From an uncultured Flavobacteriaceae bacterium (GTDB lineage: Bacteria > Bacteroidota > Bacteroidia > Flavobacteriales > Flavobacteriaceae), in the NCBI GenBank assembly GCA_905181615.1, contig CAJIYH010000006.1, forward strand, positions 165,001 to 229,000: a stretch of DNA of 64,000 nt. Reading direction: 5' to 3'. Position numbers and translations under genes: made by a program. Positions 31,565 through 41,600 of the stretch are shown one piece after another. The notes under the pieces were generated by a model. The model ran no database searches and was not told the origin of the DNA. It saw only the letters and a list, made by a program, of their open reading frames with translations. Position 1 is the first letter of the stretch. Each line of letters begins with the position of its first letter.

Positions 31565-32011
31565 TTACTTTTTTAAACTCATTGTAGATTTAAGTTCTTC
31601 AAGGAATTCTAGATATTCTTCATGTTTCGTTTTCTCAAAAAATATACGATTTAACGTAATGCCCGCTTTAATATTTATTTGCGATTCACTAAGCTCCGAT
31701 TCGTCGATCGAGTGTATCGAAAATAAGTATAATTCGATTATGATAGGCAATGTCGAAAGTCCTCTTTTGGTAGCCAAATATTGTTTACTCTTCTTGGTTC
31801 CTTCTGGATCTAGTAGCTCTAAAAAACCCTCTTTTAGCAGAAACTTTAACCGATTTGTTAGAATGTTAGTTGCTATCTTTTCTTTTGATTCTCTAAATTG
31901 TTTAAATCTTGTTTTTTTGTGTAAAATAGCATCTCTTAATATAAGTAACGACCATTTATCTCCAAGAAGATCTATAGAATATGCAATGGCGCAGGTAGGT
32001 TTTGTTTTCAT
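31565..32011 (-). CDS. HxlR family transcriptional regulator
   Basis: A 148-residue winged-helix regulator. I start at the ATG at 32011 (MKTKPTCAIAYSIDLLGDKW), which gives the HxlR signature with Cys7 and the GDKWSLLILRD helix. The frame extended to 32086 would add a hydrophobic stretch not seen in the family. KIATNILTNRLKFLLKEGFL is the recognition part. A C-terminal helical extension of about 40 residues is present. It is divergent from the DUF6150 gene, and that 124-bp gap is the obvious place for an operator. Confidence 0.88.
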   Translation of the reverse strand: MKTKPTCAIAYSIDLLGDKWSLLILRDAILHKKTRFKQFRESKEKIATNILTNRLKFLLKEGFLELLDPEGTKKSKQYLATKRGLSTLPIIIELYLFSIHSIDESELSESQINIKAGITLNRIFFEKTKHEEYLEFLEELKSTMSLKK

Positions 32012-32135
32012 TAAAATCAAAATTATAATAAAATTAATTAATAATAAGCTGAAAACACAAATAACTCTAAAATAAGACAAAAGCAATCTGACATCAATTC
32101 TCCAAAGTGGAGCGGTTTTTGTTATATTTAGTTAT

Positions 32136-32468
32136 ATGAAATTGTTTTTAATTTTACTCTTTGTCTTCAGTTCCTGCTTCTGCTATTCACAAAAGGTATT
32201 CGCTGTGCAATACGTAAACCAGTCTGATGTGAAAGTTTATGTTGTTGCTTATGAAAATCAAGCCGACCTAAAGGTTTATAAAACAAAATATCAAAATCAA
32301 GCTCGAGGAAATAAAGGCCTTTGGCATTTTACTGATTACGCAAATCAAGCTGATATTAAAATATACTTTGTTGATTACGCCAATCAAAGCGAACTCAAAG
32401 TATACTTTGTAGACTACCAAAACCAATCGGGCTGGAGAAAAAACTCCAAAAAACACCTGTTTTACTAA
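32136..32468 (+). CDS. DUF6150-like secreted repeat protein
   Basis: A 110-residue secreted protein with signal peptide MKLFLILLFVFSSCFCYSQ. The mature part is six short repeats of about 13 residues built on Y-x-N-Q-[AS]-[DE]-[LIV]-K-[VI]-Y; the third, YQNQARGNKGLWHF, is irregular. The last repeat runs into a basic tail (GWRKNSKKHLFY). The pattern fits the DUF6150 family. The function is unknown, and the regular Tyr/Asn/Gln spacing suggests a beta-stack. A weak hairpin CTCCAaagTGGAG (32100-32112) precedes it. It is convergent with the OmpA gene. Confidence 0.75.
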   Translation: MKLFLILLFVFSSCFCYSQKVFAVQYVNQSDVKVYVVAYENQADLKVYKTKYQNQARGNKGLWHFTDYANQADIKIYFVDYANQSELKVYFVDYQNQSGWRKNSKKHLFY

Positions 32469-32499
32469 GTTGGATTTCGTTAATAAATGAATGATCTAA

Positions 32500-34671
32500 T
32501 TAAAGCTTAATGACCTCAAAATCAGTTCTTCTCTTTTGCTGGTGTGCCTCATCAGACAATTCAGAACAGGGGTTTACAATCACCCGAGTATCTATTCCGA
32601 TGGCTTTTAATTCTTTTTTTGCCTTCTCTATTGCTCTTCGAGTTTCTTGTTGTTTAATTAGAACTCGAATGTTTGATCCAAACGATTGAAGTATGGGACT
32701 ATATCCTTTACTTTCAAATTCTTTAATAGCTCTTTCTGCACTGCTTGAAGAACTATAACTCGCTACAAATAAAGCGTATTCTTGATTAAATTCAGAAGCA
32801 ACTACATCTTCTCCGTACCCATTCCCATAGATGCGTTCTGGCTTTTGAATCCGTTTTTGAACGTAATCTATTATTTCTTGATTTCTTCGCTCTGAGAGCT
32901 TTAAATTATAGTCTAACGAGCCTCGACAATCTGTATACGATCTTAACTCGACTTCTAAATCTGGGTTTGCTTGCATTACTGCAACTACTTCATCCACTCT
33001 ATCTCGATAGGAATTTAACAATGCACTGTCTGCAAAGTCATAAAAAATAGGCGAAAATGCTTCTATTAAATCTGGTGGCAAGTCTTCTTCTTTTACTGAG
33101 GCTCGGTCGAGATAGACCCAAACCTCATCAGAAACCCCTTTGACAGTATATATTTTATAAGCAAAAGAATCTTTCTTGACGTTTGAATCTGTATTCTTGT
33201 ATAAGAAAGAACCGTTTTTATTTAAGTTAAGGGAACCAAACAAGGGCGATTGATTTAGTTCAACTTCTTTTTTTATGAGCCTTTGTAACGGATCCTTTTG
33301 TGTCAAGTAAAGCTCATCGTTAGTCAAAACATTATCTATAGCGACAACAAGTGTATCAGAAGGAATGTATTGATAATAATCTTCAATTCCCGATAACTCT
33401 GGATCGAAATCAAAAGCGTATAAATCGTCACTTCCCTCTCCTCCTTCTCTATCAGATGAAAAATGTCCAAGGCTTAAATCTTGATTTAAACTAAACGCAA
33501 AATCATCTGCACTGGAATTTATTCCAGCACCCAAAAGATACTTTTGCCATCTTATCTCAAATTTGTTTTCTGCTAAATAAACATCCATTTCTCCTCGCCC
33601 ATCTTTAGCGTTAGAAGAATAAAAAAGAAACTTATCGTTATATGAATATGGAAAAACCTCATCTGCTATTGTATTAATATCTGCGCCTAAATTTTCAGGT
33701 TCTGAAAAAATACCGTTTTTAATAAAAACTTTATATAAGTCCATCCCTCCAAAACCTTCGGGTCGATTACTGGCAAAATATAAAACAGTCCCTGAGTTAT
33801 TTATACTTGGATGTAATGTAGAATAACCATCCATATTAAAAGGTAGAAGAGTAGGTTTAGGAGTAACACTTATGTCTTGATAAGCTAATTTAATTTGATA
33901 CAAGTTTAATTGAAACTTTTTTTCTTCATCCCACTGAGATGAACTTCTTGTGAAGTAAAACCCTTGAGATTCTTTATGAAGACTTCCAGGGCCTTCTTGA
34001 AACAAAGAATTAACTTGCGAACTTACATCTTCAATTCCTGATAGGGTAAACGTTGATTTATCAAAAGAAGCTTTGTAAAAGTTATATATAGGATAATCCG
34101 TTTTAATACGTCTCAACACCTTCTTGCTTTTTTTGGATTGGTTTTGCTCTGATAAATAAAAAACTTGATTAGGAGTAGTTTCTCTTATAAACACCATTCC
34201 AAATTCAGAACCCTTAGTGTTTCCGACAAGCGAATTAATAACATGAGCTTCACCCTCAAATCTTTTTTTAAACAACAGACTATCGTTTTCGAATAAATCT
34301 GGGGAGGGCCAGGAAAGACGAACTGATTTCTCTCTATATTCCTTTGCTAATTTAGGCTGCTTTAACAACAGATTAGAGTACCTATAATAGTCTTCAACTG
34401 TGGCATAGTTAGAATTTGTGATTTCAGCATATCTTTCTAAGGCTTTTTCTTTATTATTTAATTCATTCAAAGATATTGCCCAATTTCGAATATCATTTAA
34501 AGATCTCTTGTCTGTTGAAGTAGAATAATACGCGACAGCTTTATTGTAATTCTTATTTATAAAATAATAATCTGCCCAGTTCTCTTGAGGTTTATCTGCC
34601 TTAGATTCTTGAGCAAATAATGAGAAATTGCCTAGGAAAAGTATTATCAAAATAAAGTTAATTTTTTTCAT
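32500..34671 (-). CDS. OmpA family protein with TPR, PD40 and inserted SPOR domain
   Basis: A 723-residue envelope protein. The signal peptide ends NFSLFAQ. TPR-like helices span about 25-125. PD40/WD40-like propeller blades lie about 180-440 (YSTLHPSINNSGTVLYFASNRPEG). A small Ig/cadherin-like unit (SLNLNKNGSFLYKNT) covers about 445-525. The OmpA peptidoglycan-binding domain starts at 544 (ELRSYTDCRGSLDYN) but is interrupted: residues 631-698 read as a SPOR domain, and the OmpA tail NPCSELSDEAHQQKRRTDF resumes at 700. The layout resembles T9SS/gliding accessory proteins such as PorE. It is last gene of the operon with the SprF-like protein and the giant surface protein, 2 bp after the former. 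Confidence 0.88.
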   Translation of the reverse strand: MKKINFILIILFLGNFSLFAQESKADKPQENWADYYFINKNYNKAVAYYSTSTDKRSLNDIRNWAISLNELNNKEKALERYAEITNSNYATVEDYYRYSNLLLKQPKLAKEYREKSVRLSWPSPDLFENDSLLFKKRFEGEAHVINSLVGNTKGSEFGMVFIRETTPNQVFYLSEQNQSKKSKKVLRRIKTDYPIYNFYKASFDKSTFTLSGIEDVSSQVNSLFQEGPGSLHKESQGFYFTRSSSQWDEEKKFQLNLYQIKLAYQDISVTPKPTLLPFNMDGYSTLHPSINNSGTVLYFASNRPEGFGGMDLYKVFIKNGIFSEPENLGADINTIADEVFPYSYNDKFLFYSSNAKDGRGEMDVYLAENKFEIRWQKYLLGAGINSSADDFAFSLNQDLSLGHFSSDREGGEGSDDLYAFDFDPELSGIEDYYQYIPSDTLVVAIDNVLTNDELYLTQKDPLQRLIKKEVELNQSPLFGSLNLNKNGSFLYKNTDSNVKKDSFAYKIYTVKGVSDEVWVYLDRASVKEEDLPPDLIEAFSPIFYDFADSALLNSYRDRVDEVVAVMQANPDLEVELRSYTDCRGSLDYNLKLSERRNQEIIDYVQKRIQKPERIYGNGYGEDVVASEFNQEYALFVASYSSSSSAERAIKEFESKGYSPILQSFGSNIRVLIKQQETRRAIEKAKKELKAIGIDTRVIVNPCSELSDEAHQQKRRTDFEVIKL

Positions 34672-34673
34672 AA

Positions 34674-35603
34674 TTAAAAGAATCTAGGTGAAAGTAAATA
34701 GCCTTCTGATTTAGTGGTTAAATCAAAACGAAGCATCAGTTCATGAGTAGACATATTTATGCCCTTGTTGAGAAGTGAAGAAGGAAAACCATAAGAATAA
34801 CCTAAAGAAAACCGCTTCCCTATATTAACCCCAAACATGGCACTTGTTCCGACATTATTTAACTGTTTTAATTCTTCCCCACTAAGGCCATTTCTAACCT
34901 GAACCCCAAGCCAAAATCTCTCATTAAAAATCCCCAGAAGAGATGCATCCATGGCAACTACAGAACTTGACTTTTTAAGCATCAAACTAGGCTTCAACAT
35001 AAAGGTTTCATTTAACGGAAGAAGACCTCCAGTAAATGCATAAGCGTGCTTCTCAAGACCAAAGTCGTCATTTTCAATAAGCCTTGGAATTGATAAACCG
35101 AAATAAAACTTTGGCGTATAAAAGTAAGCACCAAAACCGATTGTTGGAATAATTTTTCTATCTAGTGCCAAAGCAAATGTTGGGTCATTTGGGGTTGATG
35201 TATTTAGTAGTGCTGTATTTAAATTATAATTAATTGCTCCAGCCTTAACACCAATTGAGAGCCTATGACCCTTTTCATTCAATCTTAAGTGATATGATAA
35301 ATCAACATCAATAGAAGTATTACTTGTCGGCCCAATTTTATCATTTAAAACACTCAATCCAAACCCTAAACTCTTAGAAGTTATTGGAGCATTAAAGGAT
35401 AAAGTTTGTGTAATAGGAGCGCCTTCAATACCGCTCCATTGAGACCTAATGACAGAAGTGAAACTAGATAGATTTCTTGCTCCCGCATAACCCGGATTAA
35501 TGGCTTGATGATTAAACATATAATGACTAAAACTAGACTCTTGCTGTGCAAAAGAAAAAGTCCCCCAGAGAACTAAAATAAAACGTATACGTCCAGTTTT
35601 CAT
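34674..35603 (-). CDS. PorP/SprF family T9SS partner protein
   Basis: A 309-residue outer-membrane protein of the PorP/SprF family, which holds or exports the partner adhesin encoded next to it. The ATG at 35603 overlaps the stop of the giant gene by one base (ATGA arrangement). A signal peptide (ILVLWGTFSFAQ) is followed by the family signature ESSFSHYMFNHQAINPGYAG, and the C-terminus ends in beta strands. A longer frame extending to 35744 lies inside the giant gene and has no signal peptide. In Flavobacterium, SprF is required for secretion and display of SprB. Confidence 0.9.
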   Translation of the reverse strand: MKTGRIRFILVLWGTFSFAQQESSFSHYMFNHQAINPGYAGARNLSSFTSVIRSQWSGIEGAPITQTLSFNAPITSKSLGFGLSVLNDKIGPTSNTSIDVDLSYHLRLNEKGHRLSIGVKAGAINYNLNTALLNTSTPNDPTFALALDRKIIPTIGFGAYFYTPKFYFGLSIPRLIENDDFGLEKHAYAFTGGLLPLNETFMLKPSLMLKKSSSVVAMDASLLGIFNERFWLGVQVRNGLSGEELKQLNNVGTSAMFGVNIGKRFSLGYSYGFPSSLLNKGINMSTHELMLRFDLTTKSEGYLLSPRFF

Positions 35604-38600
35604 CAATTGTCTTTTCTTTTTATATAAACATATCCTGTTGTTTCGGGCCTTGAATCTTCCCATTCTATCCAGTAGAAATAAGTGCCGTCTGACAATTTGG
35701 TGTCTGCAGAAAATGAACTGGTATTGTTTGAATTTCCTGCCCAATCGTTTTCATATTGTGTAGTTCTATAAACTACATTTTGCCATCGATTGAAAACCGT
35801 TAATGTATAGCCTTCATTAGAATACAATCCTTGAATTTCCCAAGTATCGTTAATTCCATCACCATCGGGAGAAAAAGCATTTGGTATGATTAAATCTGCT
35901 TCTATAATTTGTGTTGAAGAAATAAGGGCTTCTTGACAACCAAAAAGTAAATTATTAACCAAAACTCGAAACTCTTTATTTTCTATAAACTTTGATGCTT
36001 GACTTATTAAAAGTTGATTCGTGAGGGTGCCCATGTAGGAATTACTTTCTGAAATATTTTCCCAAACAGGGAATTCTATAGTTCCATTATTAATTTGCCA
36101 TTGGTAGGAAGCAATACTCTCTGCAGATACTGATACCGAGAGAATGATTTGAATGGAAGAAAACAAGGTAGTCGGTTCTAGTGAGGATTCTAAAACAAAC
36201 TGCTGACCTACTTCCTTATAATCTGATATGGTATTGTTATCGTTGTCTGGTGGGATTTGATATCCTCCATGATTAAGAACTCTTCCTAATTCATCTACCT
36301 CAATTAAACCTGACCCTAGGATTCCATCTTCATCTAAATCCATATAAGAAGCCTCAAGAACATCAAAACACCCATCAGAATCACTGTCAAGGTCTAATGT
36401 ATTTGGTATCCCATCTAGATCTGCATCCTCAAAAAGTTCGTCAGTATCTAAAATTCCATCGTTATCGTCATCTAAATCAATCCTGTCAATAATACCATCT
36501 AAATCACAATCTCCTACTTCCAAAACAGCTAAAGTTATACTTTGAAAAATAAATGAACAAGGTGCAAACGGATCAGTATTATCTAAAAACTCATCTGAAT
36601 TTAAAACTCCGTCACCATCAATATCAATATCACATAAATCTCCTATACCATCACCATCATGATCGTCTTGATATATATTTGCTGTTGTTATACAATTATC
36701 GTCTGCATCGAAAACAGTATCATTGTCCTGATCACGATCATTGTCAAGATTAATAATCACAACATCATAATTGCTTAAACTGGAATATAAAGGGTCACTA
36801 TATAAAGGATTTATTCTAATTGAAATTGATGAGTATATATCTCCATCAATAATATTATCATCAGACCCTAAAACAACCACAGACTGAGGAATATTCCAAT
36901 TGTCAGGAGTGAAAATTAACTCTGAAAAGAGAACAGATAGTTCTGAAGGATCATTTACAATAAGCTGAAAGATTGTGTTTGTTGAAACAAAAGAGGATAA
37001 AGCGACTGTAAAGCTTGTATTACTTCCATTTTCAGATACTGCTTCTGGTTGTGTAATTATTAATGTAGCTGAATCGTTATCCAAATTATATATTGTTAAA
37101 TCGGCTACATCTGACCCAATTAAACTATTATAACTTGCCTCAGCACTGGAAGGATCTCCTGTAATTAGATTTACAGATTGTGTTCCATCAACTATAAAAT
37201 CATCTATACCGGTTAAGGTAATTTGATTAGCAGAAGGATTATTCCAATTTATCGCAGTTATAGTTATACTATTTGAACTAAGTGTAATCTCGTCGATATT
37301 ATTACTTATTGACAAAGGAACAACTACATCTTCATTTCCAGATGGCTTTGCTAATAATTCAAATTGAACAGTTACAATAGATCCACTCTCAGTAGTAAAA
37401 AAATTATTATCTAAAACACTTAATACAACACCTGGAGCATCATTATCCTGATTACTAATTACTACATCTGCTACTTCAATATCAGTTAAATCATTAAAAT
37501 TTGTGTCAGTAGAAATTACATTAAATGTTGAAATGTTTACAATTTGAGTTCCATCTGAGATCGGTGGAGAGTCGTCTATTCCGTCAATTATGATCGTTTG
37601 AGGAAAATTCCAATTTGAAGGAGTAAAAGTTACTTGACTAACTCTAGGAACTGCTTCACTTGCATTTGAAGTGCCAATATCAACAGTAACATTAGCTGTA
37701 GGTATAATATCCAACTGAATTGTAAATTGTGCTGTATCTCCGCTTTCAGATGATAAATTGTCAATTACAACTACAGTTATTCCTGCTAAATCATTGTCTA
37801 AGGTTGTAACGTTAACATTTTGAGGTGAGAGCGATAAAAAACCATTGTCAGAACCAGAATCAATTGATGCAGTAATAGAAGAAATTTGATCTCCGTCAAT
37901 AATAAAATCGTCTACTTGATTTAGCGTAACGGTTTGGGAAACGTTCCAAGTTTCTGGGGTAAAAGTTAAAAAAGAAGTAACTGAAACTCCAACTTCTGTA
38001 AGATCATTTGAAACTAAGTTTATCTGAACATTTGTAAGTGGTTTTACAGTAAGTATAACTTCAAAACTAGCTGCTGAAGGGGAAGCTTCTGTAAGAATAC
38101 CATTAAGGGCTGATAATTGAAAACCTGCAACATCATCATCTAAATTTTCAATCGATATTGTCTGTGTTGCTAATGAAGAAAAGGCTGCTGGTGACAGAGG
38201 GTTTACAACAACATTAATATTCGAAGATATAGTTCCATCAAGGATAAAATCATCTACTGAATTCAATATTACTGTTTGTGGAATATCCCAATTAGCCTCT
38301 GTAAAAACGGCCAATATTAGAGTAGGATCAACCAAAACCTCTGTTAAATCAAGACTAAAGAAATCAAGAATAACAATATCCCCAGCATTTGGCTTAATGT
38401 CTAATACTACAGTAAAACTGACAGTATTGGACGATCCTTCTTGAAGAAATCCACCATTTAATGTACTTAAAGTAAATCCTGGTGTTTCGTTATCTAAATT
38501 AGGAACTGCAAGGATTTGAGAAGCTAAAACTGTAAAACTGCTATTCGAACTCCCATTAACTGAAAAGGTTATTGAAGAAATAATAGTTCCATCTAGGATA

Positions 38601-41600
38601 AGATCATCAAAATTTAAAATTGTAATGGTTTGGTCAACATTCCAATTGTCTGGAGTAAAAGTAATACTGGTTAATGATGTTACTATTTCATCAGTTGGAT
38701 TAATTGTAATATCAAAAATTACATCTGAAAGAGGTGCTGCCAACAATACAATTGAGACAGTTGCTGTTTGAATATCACCTTCGGTTAATGTACCCGAAAC
38801 TGTTCCTATGGAATAACCTGGAATATCATTATCTGTATTTATAGCGATTACTGTTTGGGATGCTAGAGAAGTAAATCCAGAATGTGATATAGCATTAATA
38901 CTTGCAGTGATAGAAACTATTTGGGAACCATCAACAATTAATTCATCTACAGAACTTAAACTAATAATTTGAGGAGTATTCCAATTTAAAGAAGTGAAAG
39001 TTAAACTCGCCTGACCTAATGTGATTTCTGTTAAATCTAAACTTTCAATATCAACAATGACATCTGCCATGGGAGAGGCCAGCAAGACAACAGAAACTGA
39101 GGCAGTTTGAGAATCATCTTCCGTTAAACTACCTGAAACAGTGCTTAAAGTGAAAGCGGCAATCTCATCATCTGCAATTTGAATTGCATAGGTTGGCAAT
39201 GGAGATGGATCATTAAAACAATCATCTGAAAGAGGGTCATTTACTCTAACAGTAAAGTTAGAACTTTGCGAACCATCAGCAAATAAATTATCGACTGTAG
39301 TTAATGTTCCAATTTGTGATACATTCCAGTTAGCATTTGTAAAAGTCATAGAACTTGTTGAAACAATTAATTGATTTGTATCCGAGGAAACTAAATCATA
39401 GGTAACTGAACTCAGCGGGGCATCATTTAATACTAATGAAAAGGTAGCTGTGGTGGTTCCCTCTATTAAATTCAAGGCAGGTGATACAAGCGTATAATCG
39501 CCTTGTAATAAGTCAACTACTACTTCTAGGCGATTTGAGCTCTGACGATAAGAAATAGCATTGGGATCAGATAAACTTGCAGATTCCACATAATAAGTTG
39601 CTCCGTCTACTAACTCCGTGGTATTAGGGATATGTGTTGTTGTTCCAGTTTGACTTGTAAACCAAACTAAATTATATGGATTACCTAATAGATCTGTTCG
39701 GGGATCTACACCTTCTGGTCTTGCTATAGTTTTAGTTAAATCAATTAATTTAGGTGAACCATTTGTACATATAATTTGTAATGTTGACAAAGCTGATTCA
39801 TTTGTAGCAGTAGGTGTTAATATTTCGTCAGTAACACAAATAGAATTATTATCAAACCGAACTTGATGAATATTTTTAGCTCCCCCAGTTGCTGCAGTAA
39901 AACCCCAATATGCAATATTAGAATTTAAGACTTCGCCTATTATATCTATTGTTTTAGAGTCAAAATATGTACCTCCTCCAGTTCTTGAAAAAACATATGA
40001 TAACTCCTTTACAACAGGATTCCAGTTAATCGAGATGTTATGCCACTGTCCATTTTCAAGATTATCAACAGGTTTTAAATCTCCTGAACTTACAGCATTA
40101 TTTGCTCTACCATTTTTTACAAAAGCAATGTGATCGCTAGTAGTAGCGTCCCAACCACCATTATAGTAAGTGTCCATTTCAATTGCATAGGAAGGACTAA
40201 TTCCATTGTATCCAAGACCTCCACCACTTGACCCTTCATTAGTGCTGATGTTTTGAACCACAAAAGCTAAACCATCCGCTCCATTATTATCACTACCCAA
40301 GAATACCTCCACATTTAATGAAAATGAAACTCTTAAATCAAGTTTATTTTGATACCAAATCATTCCCTTTTTTGTATTCCCATTGGGTGTTAAAGTAAAA
40401 ACGGCTGATCCAGGTGTATGGGTCGCATCCTGTATAAACTGAAAATTGCTGTCATCGAACACTCTTGAAACACAAGCTTCCGGATCATCATCTTGATTGG
40501 TAACCTGAACTATTTGATCGCTTAAGGGATCAAAATCATCATTAGACTGAGAGTCTAAAACAGAAAAAACTAGGTTACTCGTTATATCAGCATCTCTAAT
40601 AGAATCATCTACTCCAGCAACAACAATTGACTGGGAAATATTCCAGTTTAAGGGAGTAAATGTGAGTGAGGTGGTTCCAATACTTACCTCGGTTAGATCA
40701 TCTATAGTTATTAAAATGACTACATCTGATGATGGTTTTCGATTCAATAAAACTAAAACACTACTTGTTACGGTACCTGACTCATTTACAACTATAAAAC
40801 TTGGGGTTACTGTAAATCCTGCTGCAAGGGGGTCTAAATAGTCAACAATACCATCAAAATCTTCATCATTTATATTGAGTTCCAAACTATCTAACAAGCC
40901 ATCATCATCACTATCGAGATCTAAATAGTTTGGAATTGAATCACCATCAGTATCAGAAGCTGTTTCTGTAAGAGTCAAAATTCCATCATTATCATCATCA
41001 TCATCAATAAAATTTAATATTCCATCTCCGTCAGAATCTAATAATCCGCCTTCTGTAACATCTAGAATTCCATCCCCGTCACTATCCAAATCAAAGCTAT
41101 TACGAATTCCATCCCCGTCAGTGTCTAGTGTACAAGCACTAGTCGGACGGTCAAAAGAAATCCGATCTAATAAATTTCCAACACTATCTCCAGAAGTGGC
41201 TTCGAATAAAAAAACTGTAGAAACCTGTCCAGATGGAACAAGATAAATTCCTGTATAATCTTGCCATGAAGTAATAGTAGCAGTTCTTGAATCAAGAATA
41301 GTGGAAGAACCTATAGAAGGTCCGGCACGAATATTTATAGTTTGAACAGGACTTGCATTTCTAGCATGATGACTAGCTGACCAAATTATATAACCTCCAG
41401 GAATCGTATTAATCGTTTGATAAAGAGCTGCTGTTTGATTAGCATTTATTTCTGCGAATCTGTCCCCCTCTCTAGCGTTGTAGGTTATAGAGCTTACAAC
41501 TCGCCCATCACACCAAATTTCCATCATGGAATCTGTCGCAGTGGTAAACCAACCATCAATTATAGATTGATTTGCAATACTATTACAACCATTAGTGCCA

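Noticed and set aside
32100-32112. CTCCAaagTGGAG hairpin as a terminator or operator
   Set aside because: Only five base pairs; it is mentioned with the neighbouring gene but is too weak to call.
31500-32136. A 138-codon plus-strand frame (31659-32075)
   Set aside because: It is opposite the HxlR regulator, which has a full family signature.
36400-37000. Short repeated DNA such as TCATCATC and TCTAAATC runs that looked like a repeat array
   Set aside because: They are codons of Asp/Asn-rich TSP3-like segments of the giant surface protein, not a DNA-level array or a CRISPR.
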